Origin: an uncultured Propionivibrio sp.
Lineage (GTDB): Bacteria; Pseudomonadota; Gammaproteobacteria; Burkholderiales; Rhodocyclaceae
Length of the DNA stretch: 64,000 nt
Assembly: GCF_963666255.1 (NCBI RefSeq)
Contig: NZ_OY762656.1
Span: forward strand, 1,302,001-1,366,000
Reading direction: 5' to 3'
The stretch's first letter is position 1. Each line of letters starts with the position of its first letter. The position numbers and the translations under genes were made by a program. The notes below the pieces were generated by a model that saw only the letters and a program-made list of their open reading frames with translations, was not told the origin of the DNA and did no database searches. This document shows, piece by piece, positions 1-8,535 of the stretch.

Positions 1-50
1 CCGGCTTCGATGACCGCGCAGAAGACCCGCATCGCTTCGAATCGATCCAT
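1..50 (-). CDS. LysR-type transcriptional regulator, 5' end only
   Basis: Only the first 16 codons lie in the window, read leftward from an ATG at 48-50. They translate as MDRFEAMRVFCAVIEAG (last codon incomplete), the usual opening of a LysR-family winged helix-turn-helix domain, which begins with a Met-Asp-x-Phe helix. The gene is divergent from the doxX-gst-dioxygenase group, the normal arrangement for a LysR protein controlling its neighbours, so it may regulate them. The rest of the protein, including the ligand-binding domain, is outside the window, so family is supported but specificity is not. Confidence 0.7.
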   Translation of the reverse strand, partial: MDRFEAMRVFCAVIEA

Positions 51-187
51 CTGATTATCCCGAATTTCGCAACAGAGATTCAATCTTACGCCTGTTTATC
101 CCGGCTATCGTGTTCTGTACAGTTCAACCCATGCGCCGGGCCACCTTGGTCTGGACCGAATTCACCGAATTTCTTCAGGAGACTGTC

Positions 188-658
188 ATGACTGCGATCA
201 CCGCCACCCTTACCCCCTCGAATGCCGCGAGCGCCTCGGTCGCCCGTCCGGAAGCGACGACGCGTGCCGCCGACTATGGCATCGCGCTGTTGCGCATCGC
301 CTTGTCGGCGATGTTCCTCTCGCACGGCCTGCTCAAGTTGCTCGTCTTCACCCTGCCGGGCACGGCGGGATTCTTCGCGTCGGTCGGTTTTCCGGCCTGG
401 ACCGCCTACATCGTCGTGCCGGCCGAGATCCTCGCCGGCGTCGCCCTGCTCGTCGGTTTCAAGACGCGCTGGGTTGCGCTCGCCACCTTGCCGCTCCTGA
501 TCGGCGCCCTTTCCGTGCATCTCGGGAACGGATGGCTTTTCAGCGCGCCTAAAGGAGGCTGGGAATACCCGCTCTATCTCGTCGTGCTGGCCGCAGCCCA
601 GTCCTTGCTCGGCAGCGGCGCCTTCGCGCTCGACAACGTTCGCCGCACGACCGTCTGA
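188..658 (+). CDS. DoxX family inner-membrane protein
   Basis: A 156-residue protein with a polar N-terminal stretch of about 28 residues and four predicted membrane segments (about 31-53, 71-90, 93-113 and 125-147). The spacing and the SHGLLKL motif at the end of helix 1 fit the DoxX/DUF417-like family of small quinone-associated membrane proteins, whose biochemical role is often unknown. I start it at the ATG at 188, which follows AGGAGACTGTC (Shine-Dalgarno AGGAG), rather than at an in-frame TTG/ATG-like codon upstream. It is followed within 40 bp by a glutathione S-transferase and then by a dioxygenase, and is divergent from a LysR gene, suggesting a small inducible detoxification or redox-stress unit. 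Confidence 0.8.
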   Translation: MTAITATLTPSNAASASVARPEATTRAADYGIALLRIALSAMFLSHGLLKLLVFTLPGTAGFFASVGFPAWTAYIVVPAEILAGVALLVGFKTRWVALATLPLLIGALSVHLGNGWLFSAPKGGWEYPLYLVVLAAAQSLLGSGAFALDNVRRTTV

Positions 659-696
659 GCTTCTCTTGTTGCGCTTTCCACACGAAAGGAAATGTC

Positions 697-1305
697 ATGA
701 AACTGTACTTTTCGCCGATGGCCTGCTCGCTTTCTCCGCATATCGCCTTGCGCGAGGCCGGTCTTGATGTCGAACTCGTTCGCGTCGATCTCAAATCGCA
801 TACGCTGGCGACGGACGGCAGCGACTTCGCCGGCATCAATCCCAAGGGCTATGTGCCCGTGCTCGAACTCGACGACGGCACCCGCCTGACCGAGGGGCCG
901 GCGATCGTGCAGTACATCGCCGACCTCAAGCCGGCGGCCGGCCTTGCGCCGCAAAACGGGACGCTTCCGCGCTATCGCCTGCAGGAATGGCTGACCTTCA
1001 TCAACTCCGAAATCCACAAGGGCTTCGGTCCGCTCTTCCGGCCGACGACGCCGGACGACGTCAAGGCGGCGGCGCGCGAGACCCTGGCGAAACGCCTCGA
1101 TTTCGTCGCGGCGCAACTCAAGGATCACGATTACCTGCTCGGTGATCGCTTCAGCGTTGCCGACGGGTATCTGTTCACGGTGCTCAACTGGGGGCAATGG
1201 ACCGGTGTCGATATTGCCCGCTGGCCGGCCTTGCAGGCCTTCCAGCAGCGTATCGGCAGTCGTCCTGCGGTACAGGCGGCGCTGGCTGCCGAAGCCGCTA
1301 CCTGA
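697..1305 (+). CDS. gstA: Beta-class glutathione S-transferase
   Basis: A 202-residue protein. Residues 1-80 form the thioredoxin-like glutathione domain, beginning MKLYFSPMACSLS, where Cys10 is the active-site cysteine position of bacterial beta-class GSTs, and carrying the cis-proline motif NPKGYVPVL. Residues 90-200 are the all-helical C-terminal domain, with the conserved SVADGYLF motif. The length is normal for the family. A Shine-Dalgarno sequence (AAAGGAA) precedes the ATG by about 6 bp. Expected role: conjugation of glutathione to electrophiles, or peroxide and disulfide chemistry, in the cytoplasm. It sits between doxX and the dioxygenase gene. Confidence 0.88.
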   Translation: MKLYFSPMACSLSPHIALREAGLDVELVRVDLKSHTLATDGSDFAGINPKGYVPVLELDDGTRLTEGPAIVQYIADLKPAAGLAPQNGTLPRYRLQEWLTFINSEIHKGFGPLFRPTTPDDVKAAARETLAKRLDFVAAQLKDHDYLLGDRFSVADGYLFTVLNWGQWTGVDIARWPALQAFQQRIGSRPAVQAALAAEAAT

Positions 1306-1364
1306 GTCTTGTCATCGGCGGAGGCGTCGTCGCGCGATGCCCCGCCACTTATGAGTCGTTTGTC

Positions 1365-2156
1365 ATGGAAAAACAGCCCGTCCTCTTCCTGTCGCACGGA
1401 TCCCCGATGTCCGCCCTCGGCGGTGACGACCTCGCCGGTGTCTGGTCGGCGCTCGCGTCACGCCTGGTGAAACCGGCGGCCATTCTGGCGGTGTCCGCCC
1501 ACTGGACGACGCGGCTGCCTATGGTCTCGGGGGCGGCGCGTCCGGAAACCATCCACGATTTCGGCGGCTTCCCGGCCGAACTCTACCGCTTGCGTTATCC
1601 GGCCCCCGGAGATCCGGCGTTGGCGCAGCGCCTGAAGCAGCGCCTGTCCGATGCCGGCATTGCCGCCGGCATCGATGCCGGTCGCGGTCTCGACCACGGC
1701 GCCTGGGTGCCGCTGCGCGCCCTCTTTCCTGCTGCCGATGTGCCGGTGGTGTCGGTGTCGGTCCAGCCGGAACGCTGTGCGCGTCATCATCTCGCGCTGG
1801 GTGCGGCGCTGGCGCCGCTGCGCGACGAGAATGTGCTGATCGTCGCTTCCGGTCACATGACGCATAACCTGGGTGAATACATGCGGAGCAACGGCGAGGG
1901 GCCGTCGCCGGACTCGCTCGCCTTCCGCGACCATGTCCATGCCAGAATCATGGGCGGTGACATCGAGTCGCTGCTCGACTGGCCGCATACCGCACCGGGC
2001 GCGTTGGCGGCGCATCCGACGCCGGAGCATTTTCTGCCGCTGTTCGTGGCGCTCGGCGCGCTGGCGCCAGGCGACCGCAGCGAGTGGTTGGGCGGCGGCT
2101 GGATCGGCGGAAAACTGGCCGCCGACAATTACCGTTTCGCCAGCGAATCCGCCTAG
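1365..2156 (+). CDS. ygiD: Class III extradiol (DODA-type) dioxygenase family protein
   Basis: A 263-residue protein beginning MEKQPVLFLSHGSPM. The metal-ligand type histidines are visible at His11 (LSHGSP), His46 (SAHW), His111 (DHGAWVPL) and the GHMTHNL motif near 163-169, the pattern of the LigB-superfamily 4,5-DOPA dioxygenase/YgiD group. Members open catechol-like rings or act on related phenolics; the physiological substrate in most bacteria is unknown. The ATG at 1365 is preferred because homologs begin just before the SHGSP motif; the upstream extension overlaps the GST gene and looks non-coding. It ends 11 bp from the convergent coaX stop. Confidence 0.8.
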   Translation: MEKQPVLFLSHGSPMSALGGDDLAGVWSALASRLVKPAAILAVSAHWTTRLPMVSGAARPETIHDFGGFPAELYRLRYPAPGDPALAQRLKQRLSDAGIAAGIDAGRGLDHGAWVPLRALFPAADVPVVSVSVQPERCARHHLALGAALAPLRDENVLIVASGHMTHNLGEYMRSNGEGPSPDSLAFRDHVHARIMGGDIESLLDWPHTAPGALAAHPTPEHFLPLFVALGALAPGDRSEWLGGGWIGGKLAADNYRFASESA

Positions 2157-2167
2157 GGAAAGTATCT

Positions 2168-2884
2168 TCAGCCTTCGCGGGCGAAGCGCAGCAGTCCTTC
2201 GAGGATCAGGTTTTCGGTCGGGCGGCAGGGAATGCGCAGTTGCGGCACGATGGCGGCTGCGGCGCCGCCGGTGATCAGGCAGAGCGCGTCGGGATGTCCG
2301 GCCACGTGCGAGAACATGCGCTCGATGGCGCCGGTCTGGGCAAACAGGCATCCGCTGACGATGGCATCGACGGTGCTGCGCGGATGGTCGCTGCAGACAC
2401 CTTCCGCGAACGGCAGTTGCGCCGTGTTGCGTGCCAATGACGACCGCATGAGGTCGATGCCGGGGAGGATGAGGCCGCCGCGGAAAACGCCATCGGCATC
2501 GAGATGATCGACGGTTGTGGCGGTGCCGGCGCAGACGACGATGCAGTCCGATGCATGTTGCGCGCGGGCGCCGATCAGCGCTGCCCAGCGGTCGGCGCCG
2601 AGCTTTTCGGGAACTTCGTAGCTGCTGCGCACGCCGCAGGCTTCGCGGCTGGAACGCAGCCAGCGCAACTGGTGGCGTCCGGCGAGCGCCTGCGTCACGG
2701 CGGCTTCGACGCCTTCTCCGGCGACGTTGCTGGCGACGACCTGAGTGCCGGTCGGCCACTGTGCCGCGAGTTCGGACAACTGCGCGGCGTCCGGGGTTGG
2801 CAGCGCGCAGCGGGCAGTCCAGTCGTTGCCGTCATGGACACCGACCTTGACGCGCGTGTTACCGATATCGATGGCGACGATCAT
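2168..2884 (-). CDS. coaX: Type III pantothenate kinase
   Basis: A 238-residue ASKHA-fold kinase that phosphorylates pantothenate, the first step of coenzyme A synthesis. The sequence shows the N-terminal phosphate loop DIGNTRVKVGV with the catalytic-type Asp6, the GADRWAALIGA motif, the GTATTVDHLDADG segment and the GIDLMRSSL motif, all typical of CoaX. The start is the ATG at 2882-2884, which overlaps the birA stop as ATGA. Longer readings upstream fall inside birA. The birA-coaX pairing is common in Beta- and Gammaproteobacteria. No second pantothenate kinase is visible in the window; coaD lies at 21.5 kb. Confidence 0.93.
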   Translation of the reverse strand: MIVAIDIGNTRVKVGVHDGNDWTARCALPTPDAAQLSELAAQWPTGTQVVASNVAGEGVEAAVTQALAGRHQLRWLRSSREACGVRSSYEVPEKLGADRWAALIGARAQHASDCIVVCAGTATTVDHLDADGVFRGGLILPGIDLMRSSLARNTAQLPFAEGVCSDHPRSTVDAIVSGCLFAQTGAIERMFSHVAGHPDALCLITGGAAAAIVPQLRIPCRPTENLILEGLLRFAREG

Positions 2885-3696
2885 GATGCGGGCCTCAGGC
2901 TGACGTCGCCCGACAGGCAGCGTTCGATGCGACCGTCGCCGTCGACGAGCAGCGCGCCGTCGCTGTCGGCGCCGCAACAGCGTCCTTCGAGAATGGTGAC
3001 GCCGTCGCGCAACACGCGCACCTTCCGGTCCTGCCAGGCGTGGCAGGCTTGCCAGGCGTCGCGCACGGCGGCAAAGCCTTCGGCGGCAAAGACGTCGAAC
3101 ACGGCGGCGAGTTCGGTGAGCAGCGCGGCGAGAAGCCGATGACGATCGGGTAACGGCGTCACCATGCCGGCGAGCGCGGCGACCGGCATCATCATCGGCG
3201 CGGCGACCGGGTCGAGTTCGGGCAGTTTGAGGTTGAGGCCGATGCCGACGACGGCCCGCGTCGTTTCGTCGTCACCGCTCAATTCGACGAGGATGCCGCC
3301 AAGCTTGGCGTCGCGGAAGAGGATGTCATTGGGCCACTTGAGTGTGGCGCCGGCGGCGCCGCAACTGTCGAGCGCCCGCACGACGGCGAGGCCGACGCCG
3401 AGCGAGAGGCCGGCCATGTCGGCGAGGCCGCGGTCGAAGTCCCAAAGCAACGAGAAGGTCAGGCTGGCGTCGGGCGCGGCCGCCCATTGCCGTCCACGGC
3501 TACCCCGGCCGGCGGTCTGGTGATCACAGACGATGACGCAGCCCGAGGGGGCGCCCTGGGCGCTGCGTTCGAGCAGGAGCGTGCTGGTCGACGCGCAGGC
3601 ATCGATGGCGGTGATCGCAAATCGTGTCTGGGCGGCGCCGAGGGCGGCCTGCAGGCGTTCGGGATCGATCAGTCGGGAGGGGCCAAAAGCACTCAA
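2881..3696 (-). CDS. birA: Biotin-[acetyl-CoA-carboxylase] ligase, short form without HTH domain
   Basis: A 271-residue biotin protein ligase that forms biotinyl-AMP and attaches biotin to carrier domains such as AccB. Visible motifs are the STSTLLLE segment, the adenylate-binding loop QTAGRGSRGRQW, KWPNDI, and the C-terminal SH3-like domain with GRCCGADSDGALLV. It lacks the N-terminal winged-helix DNA-binding domain of E. coli BirA (321 residues), so it should be a ligase only and not a repressor. In the GRG-x-RG loop, serine occupies the position of E. coli Arg118. It is translationally coupled to coaX by a 4-bp overlap. Confidence 0.92.
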   Translation of the reverse strand: MSAFGPSRLIDPERLQAALGAAQTRFAITAIDACASTSTLLLERSAQGAPSGCVIVCDHQTAGRGSRGRQWAAAPDASLTFSLLWDFDRGLADMAGLSLGVGLAVVRALDSCGAAGATLKWPNDILFRDAKLGGILVELSGDDETTRAVVGIGLNLKLPELDPVAAPMMMPVAALAGMVTPLPDRHRLLAALLTELAAVFDVFAAEGFAAVRDAWQACHAWQDRKVRVLRDGVTILEGRCCGADSDGALLVDGDGRIERCLSGDVSLRPAS

Positions 3697-3736
3697 GAGG
3701 ACGGTTCCGGATTCGGGAGTCCGCCATTATCCCCGA

Positions 3737-5164
3737 TTATCCGCCGGCGCGCTCCGTGTCGTCGGCGCGGCCGCCGTCCATGCCGAGTTCCTGGATCTTG
3801 CGCGTGATCGTGTTGCGTCCGATGCCGAGTGCAACAGCCGCTTCGATACGACGTCCGCCCGTGTGCGCCAGCGCCCGCGAAATCAGGATGCGCTCGAAAG
3901 CGTCGGTCAGCTTCTCGTGGACCTGGCCTTCGCTGGCCGCGAGCATGCGATCGACCTCGCCGGCCAGGCCGCTCTGCCAATCGCCGCCACTGCCGGCCGT
4001 TGCCGGGGCATCGCGCATCTCGGGTGGCAGGTCGGCGACATCGACGGTCTGTCCTGGCGCCATCACCGTCAGCCAGTGACAGAGGTTTTCAAGTTGCCGG
4101 ACGTTGCCCGGGAAGTCGAGGTTCGAGAGGAAACGCAGCGCGGCATCGGAAAAGCGCTTGCCTTCGACGCCGAGCTCCTGCGCGCTGCGCTGCAGGAAAT
4201 GGCGGGCCAGGATCGGGATGTCCTCGCGCCGTTCGCGCAGACTGGGCAGGCGCACGCGGATGACGTTGAGCCGGTGGAAGAGGTCTTCGCGGAAGAGGCC
4301 GTCCTTGACGCGCGTTTCGAGGTTCTGGTGCGTGGCAGCGATGATGCGGACGTTGGCCTTGATCGGCGAGTGGCCGCCGACGCGATAGAAATTGCCGTCG
4401 GAGAGGACGCGCAGCAAACGTGTCTGCAAATCGGCCGGCATGTCGCCGATTTCGTCGAGGAAGAGGGTGCCGCCTTCGGCCTGTTCGAAGCGGCCGCGGC
4501 GCTGGGCAGCGGCGCCGGTGAAGGCGCCGCGTTCGTGGCCGAACAGTTCGGATTCGAGCAGGTCCTTTGGAATGGCGGCGGTGTTGATGGCGATGAAGGG
4601 CTTGTCGCTGCGCGGGCTGTGACGGTGCACGGCACGGGCGACGAGCTCCTTGCCGGTGCCGGATTCGCCGGTGACCATCACCGTTGCGCTGGACTGGCTG
4701 AGGCGGCCGATGGCGCGGAAGACTTCCTGCATCGCCGGCGCCTGTCCGAGAATTTCCGGGAGCTGGCTGACTTCATTCTGCGCACCGCCTTGGTGCGCGC
4801 TCTCGTCGATGGCGCGCCGGATGAGTTCAATCGCCTGGTCGACGTCGAAGGGTTTCGGCAGGTATTCAAAGGCGCCGCCCTGGAATGCGGCGACGGCGCT
4901 GTCGAGGTCGGAGTAGGCGGTCATGATGATGACCGGGACCGAACTGAACTTGGCCTTGAAGCGTTTGAGCAGATCAAGCCCGCTCTCGCCCGGCATGCGG
5001 ATGTCGGAGACGAGCACCTGCGGCGGCTCGGCGCCGTGGTCGAGTTGCGAGAGGACCTCGCTGGCCGAGGCGAAACTCTTGAACGGGACTTGTTCGCGCG
5101 TCAGCGTCTTCTCGATGACCCAGCGAATTGACTTGTCGTCGTCGACGATCCAGACCGGCTTCAT
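3737..5164 (-). CDS. ntrC: Nitrogen regulation response regulator NtrC (NRI)
   Basis: A 475-residue sigma-54 activator. Residues 1-120 are a receiver domain with phospho-acceptor Asp54 (VSDIRMPGE). The AAA+ domain carries Walker A GESGTGKE, the sigma-54 contact loop GAFTGA and Walker B TLFLDEIGD. The C-terminal Fis-type helix-turn-helix is ALGIGRNTITRKIQELG. NtrC phosphorylated by NtrB activates glnA and other nitrogen-assimilation promoters. I start at MKPVW (5164) because family members begin there; an ATG six codons upstream is also in frame. It lies 54 bp downstream of ntrB in the same direction. NtrC-like sites are visible upstream of glnA (8506-8550). Confidence 0.95.
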   Translation of the reverse strand: MKPVWIVDDDKSIRWVIEKTLTREQVPFKSFASASEVLSQLDHGAEPPQVLVSDIRMPGESGLDLLKRFKAKFSSVPVIIMTAYSDLDSAVAAFQGGAFEYLPKPFDVDQAIELIRRAIDESAHQGGAQNEVSQLPEILGQAPAMQEVFRAIGRLSQSSATVMVTGESGTGKELVARAVHRHSPRSDKPFIAINTAAIPKDLLESELFGHERGAFTGAAAQRRGRFEQAEGGTLFLDEIGDMPADLQTRLLRVLSDGNFYRVGGHSPIKANVRIIAATHQNLETRVKDGLFREDLFHRLNVIRVRLPSLRERREDIPILARHFLQRSAQELGVEGKRFSDAALRFLSNLDFPGNVRQLENLCHWLTVMAPGQTVDVADLPPEMRDAPATAGSGGDWQSGLAGEVDRMLAASEGQVHEKLTDAFERILISRALAHTGGRRIEAAVALGIGRNTITRKIQELGMDGGRADDTERAGG

Positions 5165-5218
5165 GTGTTTTCCAGACTTCATGATTCGTATGCCAAGCCT
5201 ATAGCAAATTGCTTGCCA

Positions 5219-6310
5219 TCACGGCGATCCGAGCGGCAGGCGGATGGTGAAGCAGGTGTAGCCGGGACGGCTTTCGCACTCGATCGTGCCCTGGTGCTGC
5301 TGAACGAAACTTTGCGCGAGCGTGAGGCCCAGCCCGCTGCCGCCTTCACGGCCGGAAACCAGCGGGTAGAACATGCGTTCGCGAATGTCATCGGGAATGC
5401 CGGGGCCGTTGTCGACGACCTGGAGTTCGAGCGCGAGGCGATGGCGCTTCTTGGCCAGCGTCACCTGGCGGGCGACGCGGGTGCGCAGGATCAGTTGGCC
5501 TCCCGGCCGCATTGCGCCGTCTTCCTGCGGGTGCGGTTGCCCCTGGATGGCCTGCGCGGCGTTGCGGGCGATGTTGAGCACCGCCTGGATCAGTTGCTCG
5601 CGGTCGCCGATCAGGTCGGGCAGACTGGTGTCGTAGTCGCGTACGAGCCGCAGCGTCGTCGGGAATTCGGCCTTGAGCAGGCTGCGCACGCGTTCGAGGA
5701 TTTCGTGGATGTTGACCGGCGCCGGCTGCATCGGGCGATGCGGCGACAGCAGGCGTTTCATCAGGTCCTGCAGGCGGTCGGCTTCCTTGATGATGACTTG
5801 CGTATATTCGCGCAGGCCGGGGTTGTTGAGTTCGTGCTCGAGGAGTTGCGCGGCGCCGCGAATGCCGCCGAGCGGATTCTTGATTTCATGGGCGAGATTG
5901 CGGATCAACTCGCGGTTGGCAATCTGCTGCTCGATCAGCCGTTCCTCGCGCGTCGCCTTGAGTTGCTGGTCGATCGGCCACAGCTCGACGAGCAGCCCGG
6001 CTTCCGGCAACTCGGTTGGGTTGACCGTGCAGTTGAGGTGCAAAGTGACATCGTCATTGCGTCGCAATTCGACGTTCTGGCCGGTGTAACCCCAGCCATG
6101 GGCACTGGCATTTTCGAGGGCTTCATGCAGCACCGGCGAACAGGTGGCGATGGTGTCGAGCGCTTCGCCGAGCACCGCCTTGCGGCTGACCGCGAGCAGG
6201 TTTTCGGCGGCAGCATTGATGTAGCGAACCCGAAAGGCGGCGTCGAGCAGCACGACCGACGACGAGAGCAAGTCGAGTCCGGCAAAGGGATTGGGGGCAG
6301 GCTCGGACAT
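5219..6310 (-). CDS. ntrB: Nitrogen regulation sensor histidine kinase NtrB (NRII)
   Basis: A 363-residue soluble histidine kinase. Residues about 10-120 form a PAS domain (FAGLDLLSSSVVLLDAAFRV onward). The phospho-acceptor helix is NLAHEIKNPLGGIRGAAQ, and the ATP-binding domain has an N box, DNGPGIP (G1) and GGSGLGL (G2). There are no membrane segments, as expected for NtrB, which is controlled by PII protein rather than by direct sensing. The ATG at 6310 gives a normal-length protein; the frame stays open further upstream into the DUF4124 gene but that part is not NtrB-like. It is followed by ntrC and preceded by DUF4124 and glnA. Confidence 0.94.
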   Translation of the reverse strand: MSEPAPNPFAGLDLLSSSVVLLDAAFRVRYINAAAENLLAVSRKAVLGEALDTIATCSPVLHEALENASAHGWGYTGQNVELRRNDDVTLHLNCTVNPTELPEAGLLVELWPIDQQLKATREERLIEQQIANRELIRNLAHEIKNPLGGIRGAAQLLEHELNNPGLREYTQVIIKEADRLQDLMKRLLSPHRPMQPAPVNIHEILERVRSLLKAEFPTTLRLVRDYDTSLPDLIGDREQLIQAVLNIARNAAQAIQGQPHPQEDGAMRPGGQLILRTRVARQVTLAKKRHRLALELQVVDNGPGIPDDIRERMFYPLVSGREGGSGLGLTLAQSFVQQHQGTIECESRPGYTCFTIRLPLGSP

Positions 6311-6329
6311 CGTGCTTTTCTCTCCGGAA

Positions 6330-6806
6330 TCAGCGTAGTCGCGACAGTTCGGCGCGGATCGCTTCGATGTTGCGTTCGTGCAGGGCGATCCGATCCTTGA
6401 ACGGCTGCAGGCGGTCGATGACTTTCTGGTAGTTGCGTTCGTTGCCGTAGCGCACGGCTTCCTGATCGGCAAGATCCTTTTTTGCCTGGTCGAGGTTTTT
6501 CTGCTCGGCATCCAATTCGCCTTCGAGGATGCGCTTACGGTCGCTGTCGCGTGCGCGCTGCGCGCTTTCGTCGACTTTCGGGAAGTTCTGCGGTGTCGGT
6601 GCGCGCGCGGCAGGCTTGGCCGGCGAGCTGGAGGCGGCAGGTGGGGCTGCCGGTGTGTCGAAACTGAGCCGCTTGCAGCGCTTGTCGCCCATGTTCGAAT
6701 AGGTGACATGGCCCTCGCTGCTGACACACTTGTAGATGTCAGCGTGCGCCGGCGTGACAGCGAAGAAAAGTGTCGAGGCCGCGAGCAGCAATCTTGTCAT
6801 TGTCAT
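6330..6806 (-). CDS. DUF4124 domain-containing periplasmic protein
   Basis: A 158-residue protein with a signal peptide (MTMTRLLLAASTLFFAVTPAHA, cleavage expected after AHA) followed by DIYKCVSSEGHVTYSN, the start of a DUF4124 domain. Then comes a Pro/Ala-rich linker and a charged C-terminal helix that looks coiled-coil (about 85-155). The function of DUF4124 proteins is unknown; they are exported and common in Beta- and Gammaproteobacteria. The start could be the ATG at 6806 or the next one at 6800; neither has a clear ribosome-binding site. It is placed between glnA and ntrB, 19 bp before the latter, so it is probably expressed with ntrBC. Confidence 0.75.
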   Translation of the reverse strand: MTMTRLLLAASTLFFAVTPAHADIYKCVSSEGHVTYSNMGDKRCKRLSFDTPAAPPAASSSPAKPAARAPTPQNFPKVDESAQRARDSDRKRILEGELDAEQKNLDQAKKDLADQEAVRYGNERNYQKVIDRLQPFKDRIALHERNIEAIRAELSRLR

Positions 6807-6898
6807 TGGTCCATCCAGATGGATTCGCGCGTGCGAATCAGGCAGTTTATTGGATGGTTCCTTGAAATACAACGTCACTTCAGTGGGGTCCGGGCGAT

Positions 6899-6928
6899 AA
6901 AAAAGGACGGGAAAGCCCCGTCCTTTTT
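6899..6928 (-). terminator. Rho-independent terminator downstream of glnA
   Basis: The inverted repeat AAAAAGGACGGG / CCCGTCCTTTTT surrounds a short loop, giving a GC stem flanked by A and T tracts on both strands. It lies 19 bp after the glnA stop. Read on the minus strand it ends in a run of T, so most glnA transcripts should stop here, separating glnA from the DUF4124-ntrB-ntrC unit. Confidence 0.8.
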
Positions 6929-6946
6929 CCTGGGATCATCCAGCGA

Positions 6947-8362
6947 TCAGCAGCTGTAGTACAGCTCGAACTCGACCGGGTGGGTCGTCATGCGGATCTT
7001 GTTGACTTCTTCCATCTTGAGGTCGATGTAAGCGTCGATCCATTCGTTCGAGAAGACACCGCCCTTGGTCAGGAATTCGCGATCCTTGTTGAGCGCGCCC
7101 AGGGCCTCTTCGAGGCTGGCACACACGGTCGGGATTTGCGAATCTTCTTCCGGCGGCAGGTCGTACAGGTTCTTGCTGGCCGGCTCGCCCGGGTGGATCT
7201 TGTTCTGGATGCCGTCCAGGCCCGCCATCATCAGGGCCGAGAAGCACAGGTACGGGTTGGCGATCGGATCCGGGAAACGGGTTTCGATGCGGCGAGCCTT
7301 GTCCGAAGCGACGTGCGGGATGCGGATCGAGGCCGAACGGTTCTTCGCTGAGTAGGCCAGCTTGACCGGGGCTTCGTAGTGCGGGACCAAGCGCTTGTAG
7401 GAGTTCGTGCCCGGGTTGGTGATCGCGTTCAGCGCCTTGGCGTGCTTGATGATGCCGCCGATGTAGAACAGGGCGAGTTCCGACAGGCCGGCGTAGCCGT
7501 TGCCCGCGAACAGGTTCTTGCCGTCCTTCCAGATCGACTGGTGCACGTGCATGCCCGAGCCGTTGTCGCCGACGATGGGCTTCGGCATGAAGGTGGCGGT
7601 CTTGCCGTACTGGTGTGCGGTGTTATGCACGACGTACTTGAGCGTCTGCGTCCAGTCGGCGCGACGGACCAGCGTGTTGAAGAGCGTACCGATTTCGCAC
7701 TGGCCGGCGTTGGCCACTTCGTGGTGATGCACTTCGACCGGGATGCCGAGCGACTCAAGCGTCAGCACCATGGCCGAACGGATGTCGTGCAGGCTGTCGA
7801 CCGGAGCAACCGGGAAGTAGCCGCCCTTGATGCCCGGACGGTGACCCGAGAAACCGTTGCCTTCGTTGCGCTCGCCGGCGCCCCAGGCGGCTTCGGCCGA
7901 ATGGATCTTGAGGTTGCAGCCCGACATGTCGACCGACCACTCGACGCCGTCGAACACGAAGAATTCGGGTTCCGGGCCGAAGTAGGCGGTGTCGCCGATG
8001 CCGGAGGACTTGAGGTAGGCTTCGGCGCGCTTGGCGATCGAGCGCGGGTCGCGGTCGTAGCCGCGGCCGTCGGTCGGATCGACGACGTCGCAGGTGATGA
8101 CCACCGTCGTTTCGTCATAGAACGGATCGATGTAGGCCGTGGCGGGATCCGGCATCAGCAGCATGTCGGAGGCTTGAATGCCCTTCCAGCCGGCGATCGA
8201 AGAGCCGTCAAAAGCGTGGCCGCTCTCGAACTTGTCTTCGTCGAACGCACTGACCGGAACGGTAACGTGCTGTTCCTTGCCGCGGGTGTCGGTAAAACGG
8301 AAATCGACGAACTTGACGTCGTTTTCCTCAACCATCTTGATTACATCTTGTGGGCTTGCCAT
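6947..8362 (-). CDS. glnA: Glutamine synthetase, type I-beta
   Basis: A 471-residue GSI subunit that makes glutamine from glutamate, ammonia and ATP as a dodecamer. Visible signatures include the N-terminal beta-grasp ([13 protein letters not shown]), [10 protein letters not shown], the metal-site segment [21 protein letters not shown], the ATP-region [10 protein letters not shown] and [16 protein letters not shown]. The adenylylation motif NLYDLPPEE is present with Tyr near residue 400, so the enzyme should be inhibited by GlnE-dependent adenylylation. The upstream region has a sigma-54 promoter and two NtrC-like sites, and ntrBC lies downstream. A ribosome-binding site (GAGGAGAC) precedes the ATG. 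Confidence 0.97.
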   Translation of the reverse strand: MASPQDVIKMVEENDVKFVDFRFTDTRGKEQHVTVPVSAFDEDKFESGHAFDGSSIAGWKGIQASDMLLMPDPATAYIDPFYDETTVVITCDVVDPTDGRGYDRDPRSIAKRAEAYLKSSGIGDTAYFGPEPEFFVFDGVEWSVDMSGCNLKIHSAEAAWGAGERNEGNGFSGHRPGIKGGYFPVAPVDSLHDIRSAMVLTLESLGIPVEVHHHEVANAGQCEIGTLFNTLVRRADWTQTLKYVVHNTAHQYGKTATFMPKPIVGDNGSGMHVHQSIWKDGKNLFAGNGYAGLSELALFYIGGIIKHAKALNAITNPGTNSYKRLVPHYEAPVKLAYSAKNRSASIRIPHVASDKARRIETRFPDPIANPYLCFSALMMAGLDGIQNKIHPGEPASKNLYDLPPEEDSQIPTVCASLEEALGALNKDREFLTKGGVFSNEWIDAYIDLKMEEVNKIRMTTHPVEFELYYSC

Positions 8363-8424
8363 TGCAAAGTCTCCTCAGCAGGTACCGGCGAATCCGGCGA
8401 CGATAGAAATTGGTGATTCGGGTG

Positions 8425-8443
8425 TTAGCAGAAACCATGCCAA
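8425..8443 (-). promoter_or_regulatory. Sigma-54 (-24/-12) promoter of glnA
   Basis: On the minus strand the sequence TTGGCATGGTTTCTGCTAA fits the sigma-54 consensus TGGCAC-N5-TTGC: the GG and GC dinucleotides are separated by exactly 10 bases. The single departures are T for C in the -24 box and C for T in the -12 box. Transcription would begin near 8416, giving a leader of about 50 bases before glnA. Sigma-54 promoters drive glnA under nitrogen limitation in many proteobacteria, and ntrBC is adjacent. Confidence 0.75.
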
Positions 8444-8505
8444 GTTGTTGGCGTGGAGATGTCCATTGTGCCATAAGAGAAAATCCCGATTGCTGCTGTT
8501 TTGTC

Positions 8506-8520
8506 GCCCTGTTGTGGTGC
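8506..8520. promoter_or_regulatory. Second, weaker NtrC-like site upstream of glnA
   Basis: GCCCT-GTTGT-GGTGC matches the NtrC dyad GCACC-N5-GGTGC in the right arm and in three of five left-arm bases. Its centre lies about 97 bp upstream of the predicted start and exactly 30 bp, close to three helical turns, from the stronger site. Two helically phased NtrC dimers are the usual enhancer layout at glnA. Confidence 0.45.
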
Positions 8521-8535
8521 CCCAAACAGGGGCGC

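Noticed and set aside
3533-5131. Long plus-strand open frame of over 500 codons opposite ntrC
   Set aside because: It is the antisense of a clear NtrC gene with all motifs; GC-rich codon bias keeps opposite frames open. No recognisable domain is present.
8437-8473. Alternative sigma-54 -24 box TGGCAC on the minus strand (8468-8473)
   Set aside because: No TTGC-like -12 element follows at the required spacing, unlike the nearby TTGGCAT...CTGC pair.
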